Source: Mycobacterium sp. UM_WGJ
Lineage (GTDB): Bacteria > Actinomycetota > Actinomycetes > Mycobacteriales > Mycobacteriaceae
Length of the DNA: 64,000 bases
Direction: 5' to 3'
Assembly: GCF_000455125.1 (NCBI RefSeq)
Contig: NZ_AUWR01000071.1
Span: 1 to 64,000 of the forward strand
The position numbers and the translations under genes were made by a program. How positions within the stretch are numbered: position 1 is the first letter of the stretch; every line of letters begins with the position of its first letter. A model generated the notes under the pieces. It did no database searches. It worked only from the letters and a program-made list of their open reading frames with translations, and was not told where the DNA came from. Shown here in pieces: positions 22,226 to 31,991 of this stretch.

Positions 22226-23215
22226 TCAGCCCTCGCGCAGCACCGTCAGCAGTCGGCGCGCCGCTTCGACGCGGCGCTGCGCTACGCCGGTCAGATCGTC
22301 CAGCGCGCATTCGGGATCGGCCGGTGGTCCCAGGTGGCCACAGCCGCGAGGACAGTCGTCGATGGTCTCAGCGAGGTCGGAGAACGCCAGCAGCACGTCG
22401 TCGGGTGCGATGTGGGCCAGGCCGAACGAGCGGATCCCCGGGGTATCGATCACCCAACCCGAGCCGGACAGCCGCAGCGCCACCGATTGGGTGGAGGTGT
22501 GCCGCCCCCGGCCGATGTCAGTGACCCGTCCGACAGCCCGATCAGCTTCGGGGACAAGGCGATTCACCAAGGTTGATTTGCCGACGCCGGAGTGTCCCAA
22601 GAGCACCGTCACCTGGGATTGCAGCAGGGGGGCGACCGCGTCGAGCGGGTCGTCGCGGCCCGCGGTGACCACCGTGAGGTCCAGGTCGGCGAACTGGCCG
22701 GCGAAGGGCGCCGGATCCGCCAGGTCAGTTTTGGTCAGGCACAGAATCGGCGTCAGTCCTCCGGCATAGGCGGCGATCAGCGCCCGATCGACCAGTCCCG
22801 TCCGTGGCGGGGGATCGGCCAGCGCGACCACGATCAGCAGCTGGTCGGCGTTGGCGACCACCACTCGCTCGGTGGGGTCGGTGTCATCGGCGGTGCGCCG
22901 CAACACGGTTCGTCGTGGTCTGCGCCGCACGATGCGGGCCAGGGTGTCGGGCCGGCCGGACAGGTCGCCGACCACGTCGACGCGGTCGCCGACCACGATC
23001 GGGGTGCGACCCAATTCGCGGGCGCGCATCGCGGTGACCTGAAGATCGGCCGGGCCGTCGGGGCCGTCTAGGACACAACCCCAGCGTCCGCGATCGACGC
23101 TGACCACCATGGCCGACTGGGCGTCGGCGTGCCCGGGACGGATTTTGGTGCGAGGCCGCGAGCCGCGGCCGGAGCGGACTTTGACGTCGGATTCGTCGTA
23201 GTCCTCCGGTTTCAA
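22226..23215 (-). CDS. rsgA: Small ribosomal subunit maturation GTPase RsgA
   Basis: A 329-residue circularly permuted GTPase acting in 30S maturation (Rv3228 homologue, 330 aa). An OB-fold covers about 40-110; the G motifs occur in permuted order: NADQ region, LTKTDL (G4), [12 protein letters not shown] (G1) and DTPGIRSFG (G3). The C-terminal zinc domain has CPRGCGH and ECAL. TTG at 23215 is the best start: it overlaps the aroA stop as TTGA and yields [13 protein letters not shown], matching the family start and length. A longer frame from 23251 would lie inside aroA. The pair is translationally coupled. Confidence 0.92.
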   Translation of the reverse strand: MKPEDYDESDVKVRSGRGSRPRTKIRPGHADAQSAMVVSVDRGRWGCVLDGPDGPADLQVTAMRARELGRTPIVVGDRVDVVGDLSGRPDTLARIVRRRPRRTVLRRTADDTDPTERVVVANADQLLIVVALADPPPRTGLVDRALIAAYAGGLTPILCLTKTDLADPAPFAGQFADLDLTVVTAGRDDPLDAVAPLLQSQVTVLLGHSGVGKSTLVNRLVPEADRAVGRVTDIGRGRHTSTQSVALRLSGSGWVIDTPGIRSFGLAHIAPDDVLLAFSDLAETIDDCPRGCGHLGPPADPECALDDLTGVAQRRVEAARRLLTVLREG

Positions 23216-24504
23216 GCGCCGGCCCCCGCGTCGGCGAGCATGTCCGCCCACATCCGGGGGAATGCGGGCAGGGTTTTGGCGGTGGTCTCGATGTCCTCGA
23301 CCTCGACACCGGGGACCCGAAGCCCGATGATCGCACCGGCGGTGGCCATCCGATGGTCGGCGTAGGAATGCCAGATTCCGCCGTGTAACGGGGTCGCGGT
23401 GATCAGCAGGCCGTCGGGCGTCTCGACACTGTCGCCGCCCAGCCGGTTGATTTCGGTCGTCAGCGCGGCCAGCCGGTCGGTCTCGTGCCCGCGCAGGTGC
23501 GCGATGCCGCTCAGTCGTGACACCGAGCCCGGGGCGGCCAGGGCGGCCAGTGCCGCCACCGTCGGGGTGAGCTCGCCGACGGCGCGCAGATCCACGTCGA
23601 AGCCGCCGTAGCTGCTCGGGCCCTCCACCTGCAGGTGCGCATCGGCGTGGCTCACCCGGGCTCCGGTCGCACCGAAGATCTCGATGATGGCGCCGCTGGG
23701 CTGCACGCCGACGGCCGGCCAGTCGGCGATACGGACGCGGCCACCGGTGACCACCGCGGCCGCCAGAAACGGGGTGGCGTTGGACAGGTCGGGTTCGATC
23801 TCCCAGTTTCGGGGCGTCGCCGTCGCCGGGGTGACCCGCCAGCGGTTCGGGACGGCGTCGTCAACGTCGATACCTGCCTGGCGCAGCATCGCGACCGTCA
23901 TCGCGATATGCGGGGCGGACGGCAGGGTGGCCCCGGTGTGCACCACGGTCAGCCCGTCGTCGAACGCGGCGGACGCCAGCAGCAGGCCGGAGACGAACTG
24001 CGATGACGCGGAGGCGTCGATCCCCACGGTGCCGCCCGCGACGGAGCCAGTGCCGTGGATCCCGAACGGTAGGCCGTCGCCCTCGACCGCGATACCCAGG
24101 CTGCGCATCGCATCCAGCAGCGGCGCGATCGGCCGGGCCCGGGCCTGTTCGTCCCCGTCGAACGTGACGGTGACGGTGCCCAGCGCGGCCAGCGGCGGCA
24201 CGAACCGCAGCACGGTGCCGGCGAGGCCACAGTTCAGTCGGATATTCGGTTCAGGGTCGATCTTGCCGCTGACTGTCACATGGTGAGCTACCGCCTCAAC
24301 CCGCAGGCCCAGGCCGCGCAGAGCATCGAGCATCAGGTCGGTGTCGCGGCTGCGCAGGGCGCCGGAGAGGGTGGAGACACCGCCACCGCTTGCTGCGGCC
24401 AGGGCGGCCAGTACCAGCGCACGATTGGTCTGCGACTTCGAGCCGGGCACGGTCACCGTCGCGTCGATAGGGGCGGTGGGCGTCGGTGCCGGCCAAGTCG
24501 TCAC
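23212..24504 (-). CDS. aroA: 3-phosphoshikimate 1-carboxyvinyltransferase (EPSP synthase)
   Basis: A 430-residue EPSP synthase, sixth step of the shikimate pathway (Rv3227 homologue). The N-terminal signature [17 protein letters not shown] binds the phosphate of shikimate-3-phosphate. [16 protein letters not shown] and, near the C-terminus, [21 protein letters not shown] and [13 protein letters not shown] are canonical. Upstream, 128 bp separate it from the divergent kinase gene. In M. tuberculosis this gene adjoins Rv3226c directly; here about 8 kb of other genes intervene. Confidence 0.96.
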   Translation of the reverse strand: MTTWPAPTPTAPIDATVTVPGSKSQTNRALVLAALAAASGGGVSTLSGALRSRDTDLMLDALRGLGLRVEAVAHHVTVSGKIDPEPNIRLNCGLAGTVLRFVPPLAALGTVTVTFDGDEQARARPIAPLLDAMRSLGIAVEGDGLPFGIHGTGSVAGGTVGIDASASSQFVSGLLLASAAFDDGLTVVHTGATLPSAPHIAMTVAMLRQAGIDVDDAVPNRWRVTPATATPRNWEIEPDLSNATPFLAAAVVTGGRVRIADWPAVGVQPSGAIIEIFGATGARVSHADAHLQVEGPSSYGGFDVDLRAVGELTPTVAALAALAAPGSVSRLSGIAHLRGHETDRLAALTTEINRLGGDSVETPDGLLITATPLHGGIWHSYADHRMATAGAIIGLRVPGVEVEDIETTAKTLPAFPRMWADMLADAGAGA

Positions 24505-24632
24505 GGTTTCATCCTGCCAGCGTCCGCCTCCAGAGCTGGTACCGGCGGTTCAGCGAGCCTCGATCGGGTTCTTTGCCGGCTCGCTGCCTGGTATCACCCA
24601 ACTGTTTACCCAGCATCATTAGTGTCTGCGGC

Positions 24633-26216
24633 ATGGCTCTGGCGGCGGGCTCGATTTTTGCTGAGTACACCATCTTGAAACTGTTGGGTGCCGGCGGGAT
24701 GGGCAAGGTTTACCTTGCGCAGCACCCCCGGCTGCCCCGACGCGAAGCCGTGAAGATTCTGCGCCGGTCCTTGAGTGCCGACGATGAGTACGAGGAGCGG
24801 TTCCGGCGTGAGGCCGAAGCCGCCGCGGTGCTGGTGCACCCGAACATCGTGCGCGTGCATGACCGCGGCGAATACCGCGGCCGGTTGTGGCTCTCGATGG
24901 AATACATCGAGGGCGAGACGCTCGGCGAGCTCATCACCCGCAAGTTCCCGGCCGGGATGCCTGCCCAGATCGTCATCCCGATCGTCGCGAGCATCGCCGA
25001 TGCCCTGGACTACGCCCACGGACAGGGTGTGGTGCACCGCGACGTCAAACCCAGCAACATCTTGGTGACCGAGGACGGCGACGAAGTTCTGACCGCCGTT
25101 CTGGCCGACTTCGGCGTCGCTCGGCAACTGAGCGGACCCACCGGACTGACCGCCAGCAATCTTGCCATCGGCACCGTCGCCTACGCCGCACCCGAACAAC
25201 TGATGGGTGCCGAAGGTCTGGAATGTGCCGACCAGTACGCGTTGGCTGCTACCACCTTTCAGATGCTGACCGGGGTGCCGCCGTATCAGCACGAGAACCC
25301 GGTGACGGTGATCAGTCATCACCTGAACACCCCGCCGCCGCTGCTCAGCGACCGGCGTCCCGAGCTGCAACAGTTCGACGATGTGCTGGCCGCTGCGCTG
25401 GCCAAAGACCCCGCCGAGCGATTCCGGGACTGCTCGGACTTCGTCGCAGCCCTGGCCGAACAGCTCGCCGACCCGGACTCCGATGACAAGTCCGACTCCG
25501 CCAGTACCGTCGTGCGGGGCGTTCCGCGCGCCCTGCCGGCACCGCCGCCGAGCCGGCTGTCGAAACTGGCCCGACCCGCTGTCCTGGTGCCCTTGGGTCT
25601 GGCAGTAGTGGGATCGGTTGCGGCGATCGTCCCGCGCCTGCTGGCTGAGGAGCCGACTGACACGGCGTCGGTCACCGCCAGCACAGCACCCGCGGAGGTC
25701 GTGGCGCCACCGCCCAAGGCGCCCGCTTTCGAGGGGACTTACCGCGTCGACGCCAACCGGGCTGGCGAGAAGTACAACGGCGTCCCGAACCCCCAGCCGC
25801 CCAACGTCAGCACCTGGTGGGCCGTCAAATCCTCCTGTGACACCTCCGAATGCACGGCATCGGCGATCATGCTGGACTCGAAAGATCACCGGAAAGCGGC
25901 GACGACGCCGTCGGGTGGCAACGAATTGGCCCTGGAATACACCGGTGACTCCTGGCGGTCGCAGCCACAGACATTGCAGGCGCCGTGTATAGCTGTAGAC
26001 GGCCGCCAAGGCAGTCAGATCACCACCCAGGTGCTCACCCTGGAGCCGACCATTCCGGGTGTCCTGCACGGCGCGATGGTCGCCACCGTGGAAAGCAACG
26101 AGTGCGGCCAGCGCGGAGCCCAGATCTGGGTTCCGGTGGTAGCCAGCCGATTCGGTGATCTTCCGGCGGGCATCAACCCGTCGGTCGAAATGGTCAAACC
26201 GGCCAAGCCGGCCTGA
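24633..26216 (+). CDS. Receptor-type Ser/Thr protein kinase (Pkn family)
   Basis: A 527-residue transmembrane kinase. The catalytic domain (about 10-280) has the Gly loop GAGGMGKVY, the VAIK-equivalent Lys in EAVKILR, E in the C-helix, HRDVKPSN (H135, D137), ADFGVAR and APEQ. A Pro/Ser linker, one membrane helix (about 312-334) and a 190-residue extracytoplasmic domain with cysteines in SSCDTSECTAS, APCIAV and ESNECGQ (probably two disulfides) follow. Eukaryote-like PknD/PknE architecture, but no PASTA or NHL repeat; the sensor resembles the lipoprotein-like domain of some mycobacterial kinases. Target unknown. The ATG at 24633 is the first Met in front of the kinase fold. Confidence 0.9.
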   Translation: MALAAGSIFAEYTILKLLGAGGMGKVYLAQHPRLPRREAVKILRRSLSADDEYEERFRREAEAAAVLVHPNIVRVHDRGEYRGRLWLSMEYIEGETLGELITRKFPAGMPAQIVIPIVASIADALDYAHGQGVVHRDVKPSNILVTEDGDEVLTAVLADFGVARQLSGPTGLTASNLAIGTVAYAAPEQLMGAEGLECADQYALAATTFQMLTGVPPYQHENPVTVISHHLNTPPPLLSDRRPELQQFDDVLAAALAKDPAERFRDCSDFVAALAEQLADPDSDDKSDSASTVVRGVPRALPAPPPSRLSKLARPAVLVPLGLAVVGSVAAIVPRLLAEEPTDTASVTASTAPAEVVAPPPKAPAFEGTYRVDANRAGEKYNGVPNPQPPNVSTWWAVKSSCDTSECTASAIMLDSKDHRKAATTPSGGNELALEYTGDSWRSQPQTLQAPCIAVDGRQGSQITTQVLTLEPTIPGVLHGAMVATVESNECGQRGAQIWVPVVASRFGDLPAGINPSVEMVKPAKPA

Positions 26217-26454
26217 TCATCTCGGGACCGCCCTGCTCGACTTTGCATCACTGGAAAATTTAGAGCGCACTATTGTGCGTTTGCTATCTATGTTACTTTT
26301 CGAGTAATTCAAGGCTGCTCGACAGCTTTCGCATGGGCGCAGAGTCCGCCTCGTCGCACGGCAAAGGAGCGCAGGCCATGCAGCGGACCCTTCCCGCGCC
26401 GGTTTATCGTCTACCACTGCACACGCCTGGTCGGGCTGCCCGAAGGAGAATCCA

Positions 26455-27873
26455 GTGAGTCACGTACGCGGCCCCTTGTGCGCTGTTGCCACCGCCGTGG
26501 TGGGTGCGGGTTTGATCGCACCCACGGCGGCGGCCGCGCCGTCAGCCGCCCTGCAGATTCCGGGATTGCGCCTGTCCGCCAATGAAATCGCGACTCAGCC
26601 ACTGGGCGGCGGCACGGCGTTCATCATCGGCGGCAGTGGGTTGGCCACGCCCGGGCCGTCGTACGTGGCCGCCGCTACGTCGATGTATCTGGAGCCGCTC
26701 GGCTTCACCGGCACCACGCAGGTGCTCACCATGCCCCAACAGCTCTACCCGTTCTTGGGCCCGTTCGGCGGAACGCTGGATGAATCGGTAGCGCAGGGCC
26801 AGCAGATCCTCTACGAGGCGATCATGGCTCAGTACCAGAACGGAGACCTCAGCGCGGAGAACCCCGCTGTCGTCTTCGGCTGGTCGCAGGGCGCCATCAT
26901 CGAGTCGATGGCGCAGTACCAGCTTGCGGAAGCAGGCGTGCCCAGTGACTACGTGCGTTTCGTGATGATCGGCGACGTCAGTGCGCCGAACGGTGGCATG
27001 CTCTCCCGCTTCAATCTGCCCGAACTCGGGCCGGTGAGCCTGCCGAGTCTGGGGCTGACGTTCAGCGGGGCAGGACCGTCTGATCTGTACCCCACCGAGG
27101 TCTACAACCGGGAATACGACGGCTTTGCCGACTTCCCGCAATACCCGCTCAACTTCTTGTCGGTTCTCAATGCGATCCTGGGAATTGCGTTCCAGCACAC
27201 CACCTATCTGGGCCTGACGTCCGATCAGATCGATGACGCGATCCTGCTTCCCAATGCATCGCCGGATTCGTTGACCAACTACTACATGATTCCGGCCGAG
27301 GGACTGCCGTTGCTGTATCCGCTGCTGTTCTTCGGCAGTGGGGGGCAGGCGCTTTACGATCTGTTCGAGCCGGTCACGCGCATCCTGGTGAACCTGGGCT
27401 ACGGCAATATCGAGCACGGCTGGAGTCAAGGACCCGCCGATGTGGCGACGCCATTGGGATTCCTGCCGGATCCGGCGACGCTGGCGGCGCTTGCGCAGGA
27501 GCTGCCGCAGGCGCTGAGCAACGCCTGGCAGCAAGGCGTCGCCGACTTCTTCGACGAGATCGTGAACCCGACCACCGCGCCGCCAGCCTTCATGGCGGAG
27601 ATGGAGGGCTTCATCAACGCGATCTCGGACACCCAGACGGCGGACTTCTTCTCGTACTTCCCCACGCTGGACGACATTTTCGGCACCTTCCCACCCCATA
27701 CCGGCATTCCGCTGCTGGATGTGGGCACCGCGCTGTTGTTCAACCTGCCCCAGGTCAGCTTCGACATCTTCGCCACGGAGTTGGCCGACGGTGATCTCCT
27801 CGACGCCATCGGCCTCCCGCTGGCCGTCGGCATGGGAATCCTGCCTCTCGCGTTGCTGGGCGCGTTGATCTGA
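26455..27873 (+). CDS. Secreted PE-PPE-domain serine hydrolase
   Basis: A 472-residue protein. A signal peptide (about 1-28, ending TAAAAP) leads into a PE-PPE domain (PF08237-type alpha/beta hydrolase, about 55-290) without any PE or PPE module. The nucleophile elbow is GWSQG in VVFGWSQGAI (Ser near residue 144). Members of this domain family act as esterases or acyltransferases on cell-envelope lipids. The C-terminal third is Leu/Pro/Phe-rich. The GTG at 26455 is supported by AAGGAGAA five bases upstream. It converges with a PPE gene at a perfect terminator and may act in the same cell-surface context. Confidence 0.88.
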   Translation: MSHVRGPLCAVATAVVGAGLIAPTAAAAPSAALQIPGLRLSANEIATQPLGGGTAFIIGGSGLATPGPSYVAAATSMYLEPLGFTGTTQVLTMPQQLYPFLGPFGGTLDESVAQGQQILYEAIMAQYQNGDLSAENPAVVFGWSQGAIIESMAQYQLAEAGVPSDYVRFVMIGDVSAPNGGMLSRFNLPELGPVSLPSLGLTFSGAGPSDLYPTEVYNREYDGFADFPQYPLNFLSVLNAILGIAFQHTTYLGLTSDQIDDAILLPNASPDSLTNYYMIPAEGLPLLYPLLFFGSGGQALYDLFEPVTRILVNLGYGNIEHGWSQGPADVATPLGFLPDPATLAALAQELPQALSNAWQQGVADFFDEIVNPTTAPPAFMAEMEGFINAISDTQTADFFSYFPTLDDIFGTFPPHTGIPLLDVGTALLFNLPQVSFDIFATELADGDLLDAIGLPLAVGMGILPLALLGALI

Positions 27874-27876
27874 ACG

Positions 27877-27903
27877 CGCCCAGCGCCTATCCGGCGCTGG
27901 GCG
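27877..27903. terminator. Perfect 11-bp hairpin, bidirectional terminator
   Basis: CGCCCAGCGCC at 27877-27887 pairs with 27893-27903 around TATCC. It begins 4 bp after the hydrolase stop and overlaps the stop codon of the convergent PPE gene, so it can end both transcripts. Confidence 0.7.
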
Positions 27904-29122
27904 GCCGGTTCATCACCCGGTGGCGGTAGCCGTATCGGGGAACGAACCGGAAACCGGTGGGCCCACCGCCGCCGCCGGCGGCCGCCGGCAACGCTGCCAG
28001 ACCGCCCATACCTGCCATCGCGGCGCGGGGCATCTCAGCGGGCCCGGCGGCGGCTGCCATCCGGCTGGAGACCAGCGTTGCCGCAGCCTGATTGGCCGTG
28101 CTAGGGGCAATGGGCCAACTCTGCGGCACCGACAGGGCGCCGACCTGTATGCCCTTGCCCACTGCGGCGGACGGCATCGCGGGGCTGAAACCCGATTTGA
28201 TTGCGGTGGATCCGGCACTCTTGGCAGCGCTCTCGGCTGCCTTCGCCGCGTCGGCGAGAACGTCCCGCACACCTGCTGGCCCGGAGCCGGCGTGCTGCCA
28301 GCCTTTAAAAGCTTCACCGATCGGATGCGCGTACCGCAGCGGGTGCAGCGGGTCCCTCCACATGTCGTCTAGCGGCTTCATCGTGTTGACGACCTTCTGC
28401 AGGAACGCGGTCAACGGCGGCACGGTGCCTCCAGGCGGCGTGGCCCCGGTGCCTGGAAGCACCGGGGAGCCCGGCGTGGTGGGTGTCCCGCTGGCAGTGC
28501 CGGCCTGGGCGATTGACTGGTTCAGCGCCTGCGTGGCCGCCGAGTTCCCAGCAGCGTTGCTGGTTGCGGCCGCCTGTTCGGCGGGCCCGGCCGGGTTGGT
28601 GGTCTGCGGCGGTGAGGTGAATTCGGACATCTGTGTTGCCGCTGCGGAGCCGGCCGCATAGGTGTACATCGCGGTCGCATCCTGAGCCCACATCTCCGCA
28701 TAGTGCGCTTCGGTCACTGCGATTGCCGGGGTGTTCTGACCGAAGAAATTGGTGGCAACCAGCGTCATCAGCTGGATTCGGTTGGCCAGTACGACGGGAG
28801 GAGGAACCGTCATTGCGAACGCTGCTTCGAAAGCGGCCGCGGCGGCCCTGGCTTGGGAGGCCGCGAGCTCAGCCTGCCCGGCGGTGGCCCTGAACCACGT
28901 GGTGAAGGGCAGCACTGCAGCCGCCATGGCGGCTGCAGACGGCCCACGCCACGGACCACTGGTCAGATCTGCGATGGTCATATCCACCGCGGCAGCGGTA
29001 ACGCTCACCTCTTGGGCCAGGACATCCCAGGCCCCCGCGGCTGCCAACAGTGGACCGGAGCCGGCTCCCGCGTACATCCGTGCGGAATTGACCTCCGGTG
29101 GCAGCGCCCCGTAGTCGATCAC
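27887..29122 (-). CDS. PPE family protein, SVP subgroup
   Basis: A 411-residue PPE protein. It starts [22 protein letters not shown]; the WxG turn is GPWRGPSA near 56. GQNTPAI and YAEMWAQDA follow. The middle is Pro/Thr/Gly-rich ([15 protein letters not shown]). [10 protein letters not shown] marks the SVP class and the end is [17 protein letters not shown] at 29122 is preferred to the TTG one codon earlier because AGGAG lies at better spacing. It follows another PPE gene by 15 bp on the same strand, making a PE-PPE-PPE cluster. Confidence 0.9.
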   Translation of the reverse strand: MIDYGALPPEVNSARMYAGAGSGPLLAAAGAWDVLAQEVSVTAAAVDMTIADLTSGPWRGPSAAAMAAAVLPFTTWFRATAGQAELAASQARAAAAAFEAAFAMTVPPPVVLANRIQLMTLVATNFFGQNTPAIAVTEAHYAEMWAQDATAMYTYAAGSAAATQMSEFTSPPQTTNPAGPAEQAAATSNAAGNSAATQALNQSIAQAGTASGTPTTPGSPVLPGTGATPPGGTVPPLTAFLQKVVNTMKPLDDMWRDPLHPLRYAHPIGEAFKGWQHAGSGPAGVRDVLADAAKAAESAAKSAGSTAIKSGFSPAMPSAAVGKGIQVGALSVPQSWPIAPSTANQAAATLVSSRMAAAAGPAEMPRAAMAGMGGLAALPAAAGGGGGPTGFRFVPRYGYRHRVMNRPPSAG

Positions 29123-29137
29123 CAAGTCTCCTGGGCG

Positions 29138-30328
29138 CTATCCGCCGAACGGACGGCGCGGCATGACGGTTAGCTGGCTCCCGTAGCGGGGCCCGCCGAA
29201 GCCCTTGAAGCCGGCGCCTGCGGCGCCCGCAGCTCCTGCCGGCATCCCCGCCATCCCCATCGGGGGAGCCATCGGGGAGCCGCCGAGGATTCCGCCGGCG
29301 GCGGCGCCGCCGATCGGCTGCCACGTTCCTCCCGATACCGGGCCCAGGGCGGTCAATGGCGCCGATGGAACAGTCCAGCTTGGCGGCACCGAGAGCCCAC
29401 CGAGCGAGCCGGCGGCACCCGCCGCGGCGCGAGCAGCGCCCGAAGCTGCACCCGAAGCGGCGCCCGCAGCGCCCGCGGCGCCCGAAGCGGCGCCCTTGGC
29501 GGCGTCGGCGGCACCTGAGGCGGCCTTGGCTGCATCTTTCGCCCCATCGGCGAACATCTTCTGAAGACCGGTGAGACCGCTCATTCCGCGCCAGACCGCA
29601 CAGAGGTTGTTCGAGTACATGCTGATCTGGCCCGTGGCCATGTCCACGGCTTGGCCGCCCAGTTGGTAGTTCGGGTCGTCGAGGATGTCCCCGGCGGGAC
29701 TGCCCGTGCTCTCGGCCGACATCGGGCGGAACAGGTTCTGCAAGGCGGACGACGCCGGCGCCGCTTGGTTCGCACCGGTGGCAGGACCGGCCTCCGAGCC
29801 CGGGTTGGTCGGATTCGGCGGCGAGGTGAACTCGCTCAGCTCGGTGGCGGCGCTGGACTGGGCTTGATAGCCGTACATCGCCATGGTGTCTTGGGCCCAC
29901 ATCTCGCCGTGCTCGGCTTCGGTGGCCGCGATCGACGGGGTGTTCTGCCCGAGGATGTTGGTGGTCACCAACTCCTGCAGCAACTGGCGGTTGGCTGTGA
30001 CGGCTACCGGCGGAACCGTCTGGGCGTGTGCCGCCTCGTAGGCGGCTGCCGCGGAACGGCCCTGAGCGGCGGTCTGCTCGGCCTGCGCGGCAGTGAGTTC
30101 CATCCAGTTCACGTAGGGCGCGGCCGCTGTAGCCATCGCCGCTGATGCCGGTCCCAGCCATTCTTCGGAGGTCAACAGATTGATGACCGACCGGTACTCG
30201 GCCGCAATGGTTTTCAGTTCAGCGGCAAGCGCGCTCCAGGCCGAGGAGGCCACCACCATCGGCTCCGAACCGGGGCCGGAGTAGATCATGGTGGAGGTCA
30301 CCTCTGGCGGCAACGACAAGTAGTTCAT
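29138..30328 (-). CDS. PPE family protein with Ala-rich AAS/AAG repeat tract
   Basis: A 396-residue PPE protein beginning MNYLSLPPEVTSTMIYSGPG, with WxG equivalent EEWLGPAS, GQNTPSI and HGEMWAQDT. Residues about 260-310 form a low-complexity tract of KGAASGAAGAAGAASGAAS type, encoded by GC-rich repeats at 29400-29550. GGLSVPPSWTVP gives SVP subgroup membership; the end is FGGPRYGSQLTVMPRRPFGG-like. It lies 9 bp after the PE gene and 15 bp before the next PPE gene. Probably the direct partner of that PE protein. Confidence 0.9.
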   Translation of the reverse strand: MNYLSLPPEVTSTMIYSGPGSEPMVVASSAWSALAAELKTIAAEYRSVINLLTSEEWLGPASAAMATAAAPYVNWMELTAAQAEQTAAQGRSAAAAYEAAHAQTVPPVAVTANRQLLQELVTTNILGQNTPSIAATEAEHGEMWAQDTMAMYGYQAQSSAATELSEFTSPPNPTNPGSEAGPATGANQAAPASSALQNLFRPMSAESTGSPAGDILDDPNYQLGGQAVDMATGQISMYSNNLCAVWRGMSGLTGLQKMFADGAKDAAKAASGAADAAKGAASGAAGAAGAASGAASGAARAAAGAAGSLGGLSVPPSWTVPSAPLTALGPVSGGTWQPIGGAAAGGILGGSPMAPPMGMAGMPAGAAGAAGAGFKGFGGPRYGSQLTVMPRRPFGG

Positions 30329-30337
30329 CGCCGTCGC

Positions 30338-30637
30338 CTAACCGGCCGCGGCTGCGTTGGCAGCCTCAGTAGCGGCGTATGCGTTGGCTCCGTTGGTCAG
30401 GGCGTTGACGAACATTTCGTGGACGGCCACAGCCTGTGCGCTCACGGCCTGGTAGGTCTGGCCGTGAGCGGCGAACTGGGCAGCGGTCAGCGCGGAAACC
30501 TCGTCAGCGGCTGCCGGGACCACACCGGTGGTGGGTGTTGCCGCAGCGGCGCTGTGAGCGGCCAGCGACGAACCGATGGTTCGCAGATTGGCGACGGCGG
30601 CCAGCAACGCTTCGGGCTGCGTTGTGACGAACGACAT
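30338..30637 (-). CDS. PE family protein (PE-only, 99 aa)
   Basis: A single PE domain of 99 residues starting MSFVTTQPEALLAAVANLR. The ATG at 30637 has AGGAG spaced correctly; a longer frame to 30736 lacks both. The type VII secretion motif is YAATE near the C-terminus. First gene of the PE-PPE-PPE cluster. Confidence 0.92.
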   Translation of the reverse strand: MSFVTTQPEALLAAVANLRTIGSSLAAHSAAAATPTTGVVPAAADEVSALTAAQFAAHGQTYQAVSAQAVAVHEMFVNALTNGANAYAATEAANAAAAG

Positions 30638-30852
30638 GAAGGCTCCTCGTAGAAGACTTTCCAGTTCCGCGATTGCTACGCAGATCGCGTACGCCCTTGG
30701 CGCAGAGCCGACGTTATGCGATCTGACACCCGACACGCAGCCTGGAAGCGGACTTTTCGGAGACTGTCAGCAGTTGTTCATTGACAGTTGGAAAAGGCAC
30801 CCGAAACATTCACCGAGCAGCCCTCTGGCGTTGGTTTGTCTTCATCTCTTGT

Positions 30853-31899
30853 TCACTTTGCCGACGCGGCGCCGGCCAATAGCCGCAACGTGACTTCACG
30901 CCCCGGCGCACTGGCGGCAGCGGTGCCTCGCCGGCTTGAGGCGACCGGGTTGAGCATCAACTCGTCCACGCCGAATCGGTCGGCCAATTTCCGCAGCTTT
31001 CCGAGCGCTTCGGCCGGCGTGCCGACCACCGCGCGTGAGAGTTCGCCCTGCGCGACGCGCTGTTGCTGCGGCGTCAGAGTCGACTGCTCGGCGTCTTCGA
31101 CCAGTTCCAGGCGGGCGGGTGGCTGTCCGGTCGCCGTGTGAGCCTGCAATCGCAGGTACGGAAGGATCAAAGCCATTGCCTCGTCGTGTGTTTCGGCAAC
31201 CACGGTGTTGACCGTCAGAAAGGCGGTCGGCTGGTCGGCAAACTCGCTCGGGACGAACTGCGATCGGTAGTACGCCAGTGCCTCGTCGGTGTGTTCGCCG
31301 AACAGGTGATGCCCGAATACGTAGGGCAGTCCCTTAGCCGCGGCAACTTGAGCCGACTGCATCGAGGATCCCAGCACGTACACGCGTGGCCTCGACACCG
31401 CGCACGGCGTCGACCGCAGGACGTAGTCGCGGTCCGGCAGTTGCACCGATACGCCCGCGTTGCCCAGCAGGGCGACCACATCGGAGAGGTTGTCGGGGAA
31501 ATCATTGAGGCCCTGGTTGTCGTGGTCGCCGCGCCCGCCCCGCAACACCGTCGATGCCACCAGGTCGGCGCCGGAAGCGCGTCCGATACCCAGGTCGATA
31601 CGGCCGGGATGGGCGGCCTCCAGCAGCGCGAACTGCTCGGCCACAGCCAGGGGAGCGTGATTGGGCAGCATCACCCCGCCCGAGCCCACCCGGATACGTG
31701 AGGTGGCGGCGGCGATCATCGCGGTCAGCACCGCCGGGCTGGTGGCGGCTACCGCGGGAATATTGTGGTGCTCGGCGACCCAATAGCGGGTGTAGCCGAG
31801 TTCGTCGGCGATCTTCGCCAGTCGCATCGTTGCCGCCAGCGCATTCGAGGTGGACTGGTCGGTGCGGACCGGTGTGAGATCGAGGACGGAGAGGCGCAC
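30853..31899 (-). CDS. Luciferase-like (LLM class) flavin-dependent oxidoreductase
   Basis: A 348-residue TIM-barrel protein of the bacterial luciferase superfamily, MsnO8-like subgroup. RYWVAEHHNIPAVAATSP and RIRVGSGGVMLPNHAPLAVAEQFA are hallmark strands, followed by HPGRIDLGIGRASG. Members use FMNH2 or reduced F420; which one cannot be told here, though mycobacteria are rich in F420. The GTG at 31899 is the start. It is divergent from the methyltransferase gene with 92 bp between them. Its substrate is unknown. Not part of the conserved M. tuberculosis block. Confidence 0.88.
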   Translation of the reverse strand: MRLSVLDLTPVRTDQSTSNALAATMRLAKIADELGYTRYWVAEHHNIPAVAATSPAVLTAMIAAATSRIRVGSGGVMLPNHAPLAVAEQFALLEAAHPGRIDLGIGRASGADLVASTVLRGGRGDHDNQGLNDFPDNLSDVVALLGNAGVSVQLPDRDYVLRSTPCAVSRPRVYVLGSSMQSAQVAAAKGLPYVFGHHLFGEHTDEALAYYRSQFVPSEFADQPTAFLTVNTVVAETHDEAMALILPYLRLQAHTATGQPPARLELVEDAEQSTLTPQQQRVAQGELSRAVVGTPAEALGKLRKLADRFGVDELMLNPVASSRRGTAAASAPGREVTLRLLAGAASAK

Positions 31900-31991
31900 A
31901 GCGGCGATCTTGCCATCACCTGGGCGACTGTCGCCGTTCGTACACCGTGCGTTCTGATTTCGTTAACCGGACTCGCGCACAGTTGTGGGCG

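Noticed and set aside
24606-26069. Minus-strand frames opposite the kinase gene, and similarly 26542-27699 and 47158-48825
   Set aside because: All are antisense to genes with clear catalytic motifs and have no motifs of their own.
29400-29550. Repeated GC-rich DNA suggesting a CRISPR or VNTR array
   Set aside because: It is the coding sequence for the Ala/Gly-rich tract of a PPE protein; no spacers or conserved repeats of CRISPR type.
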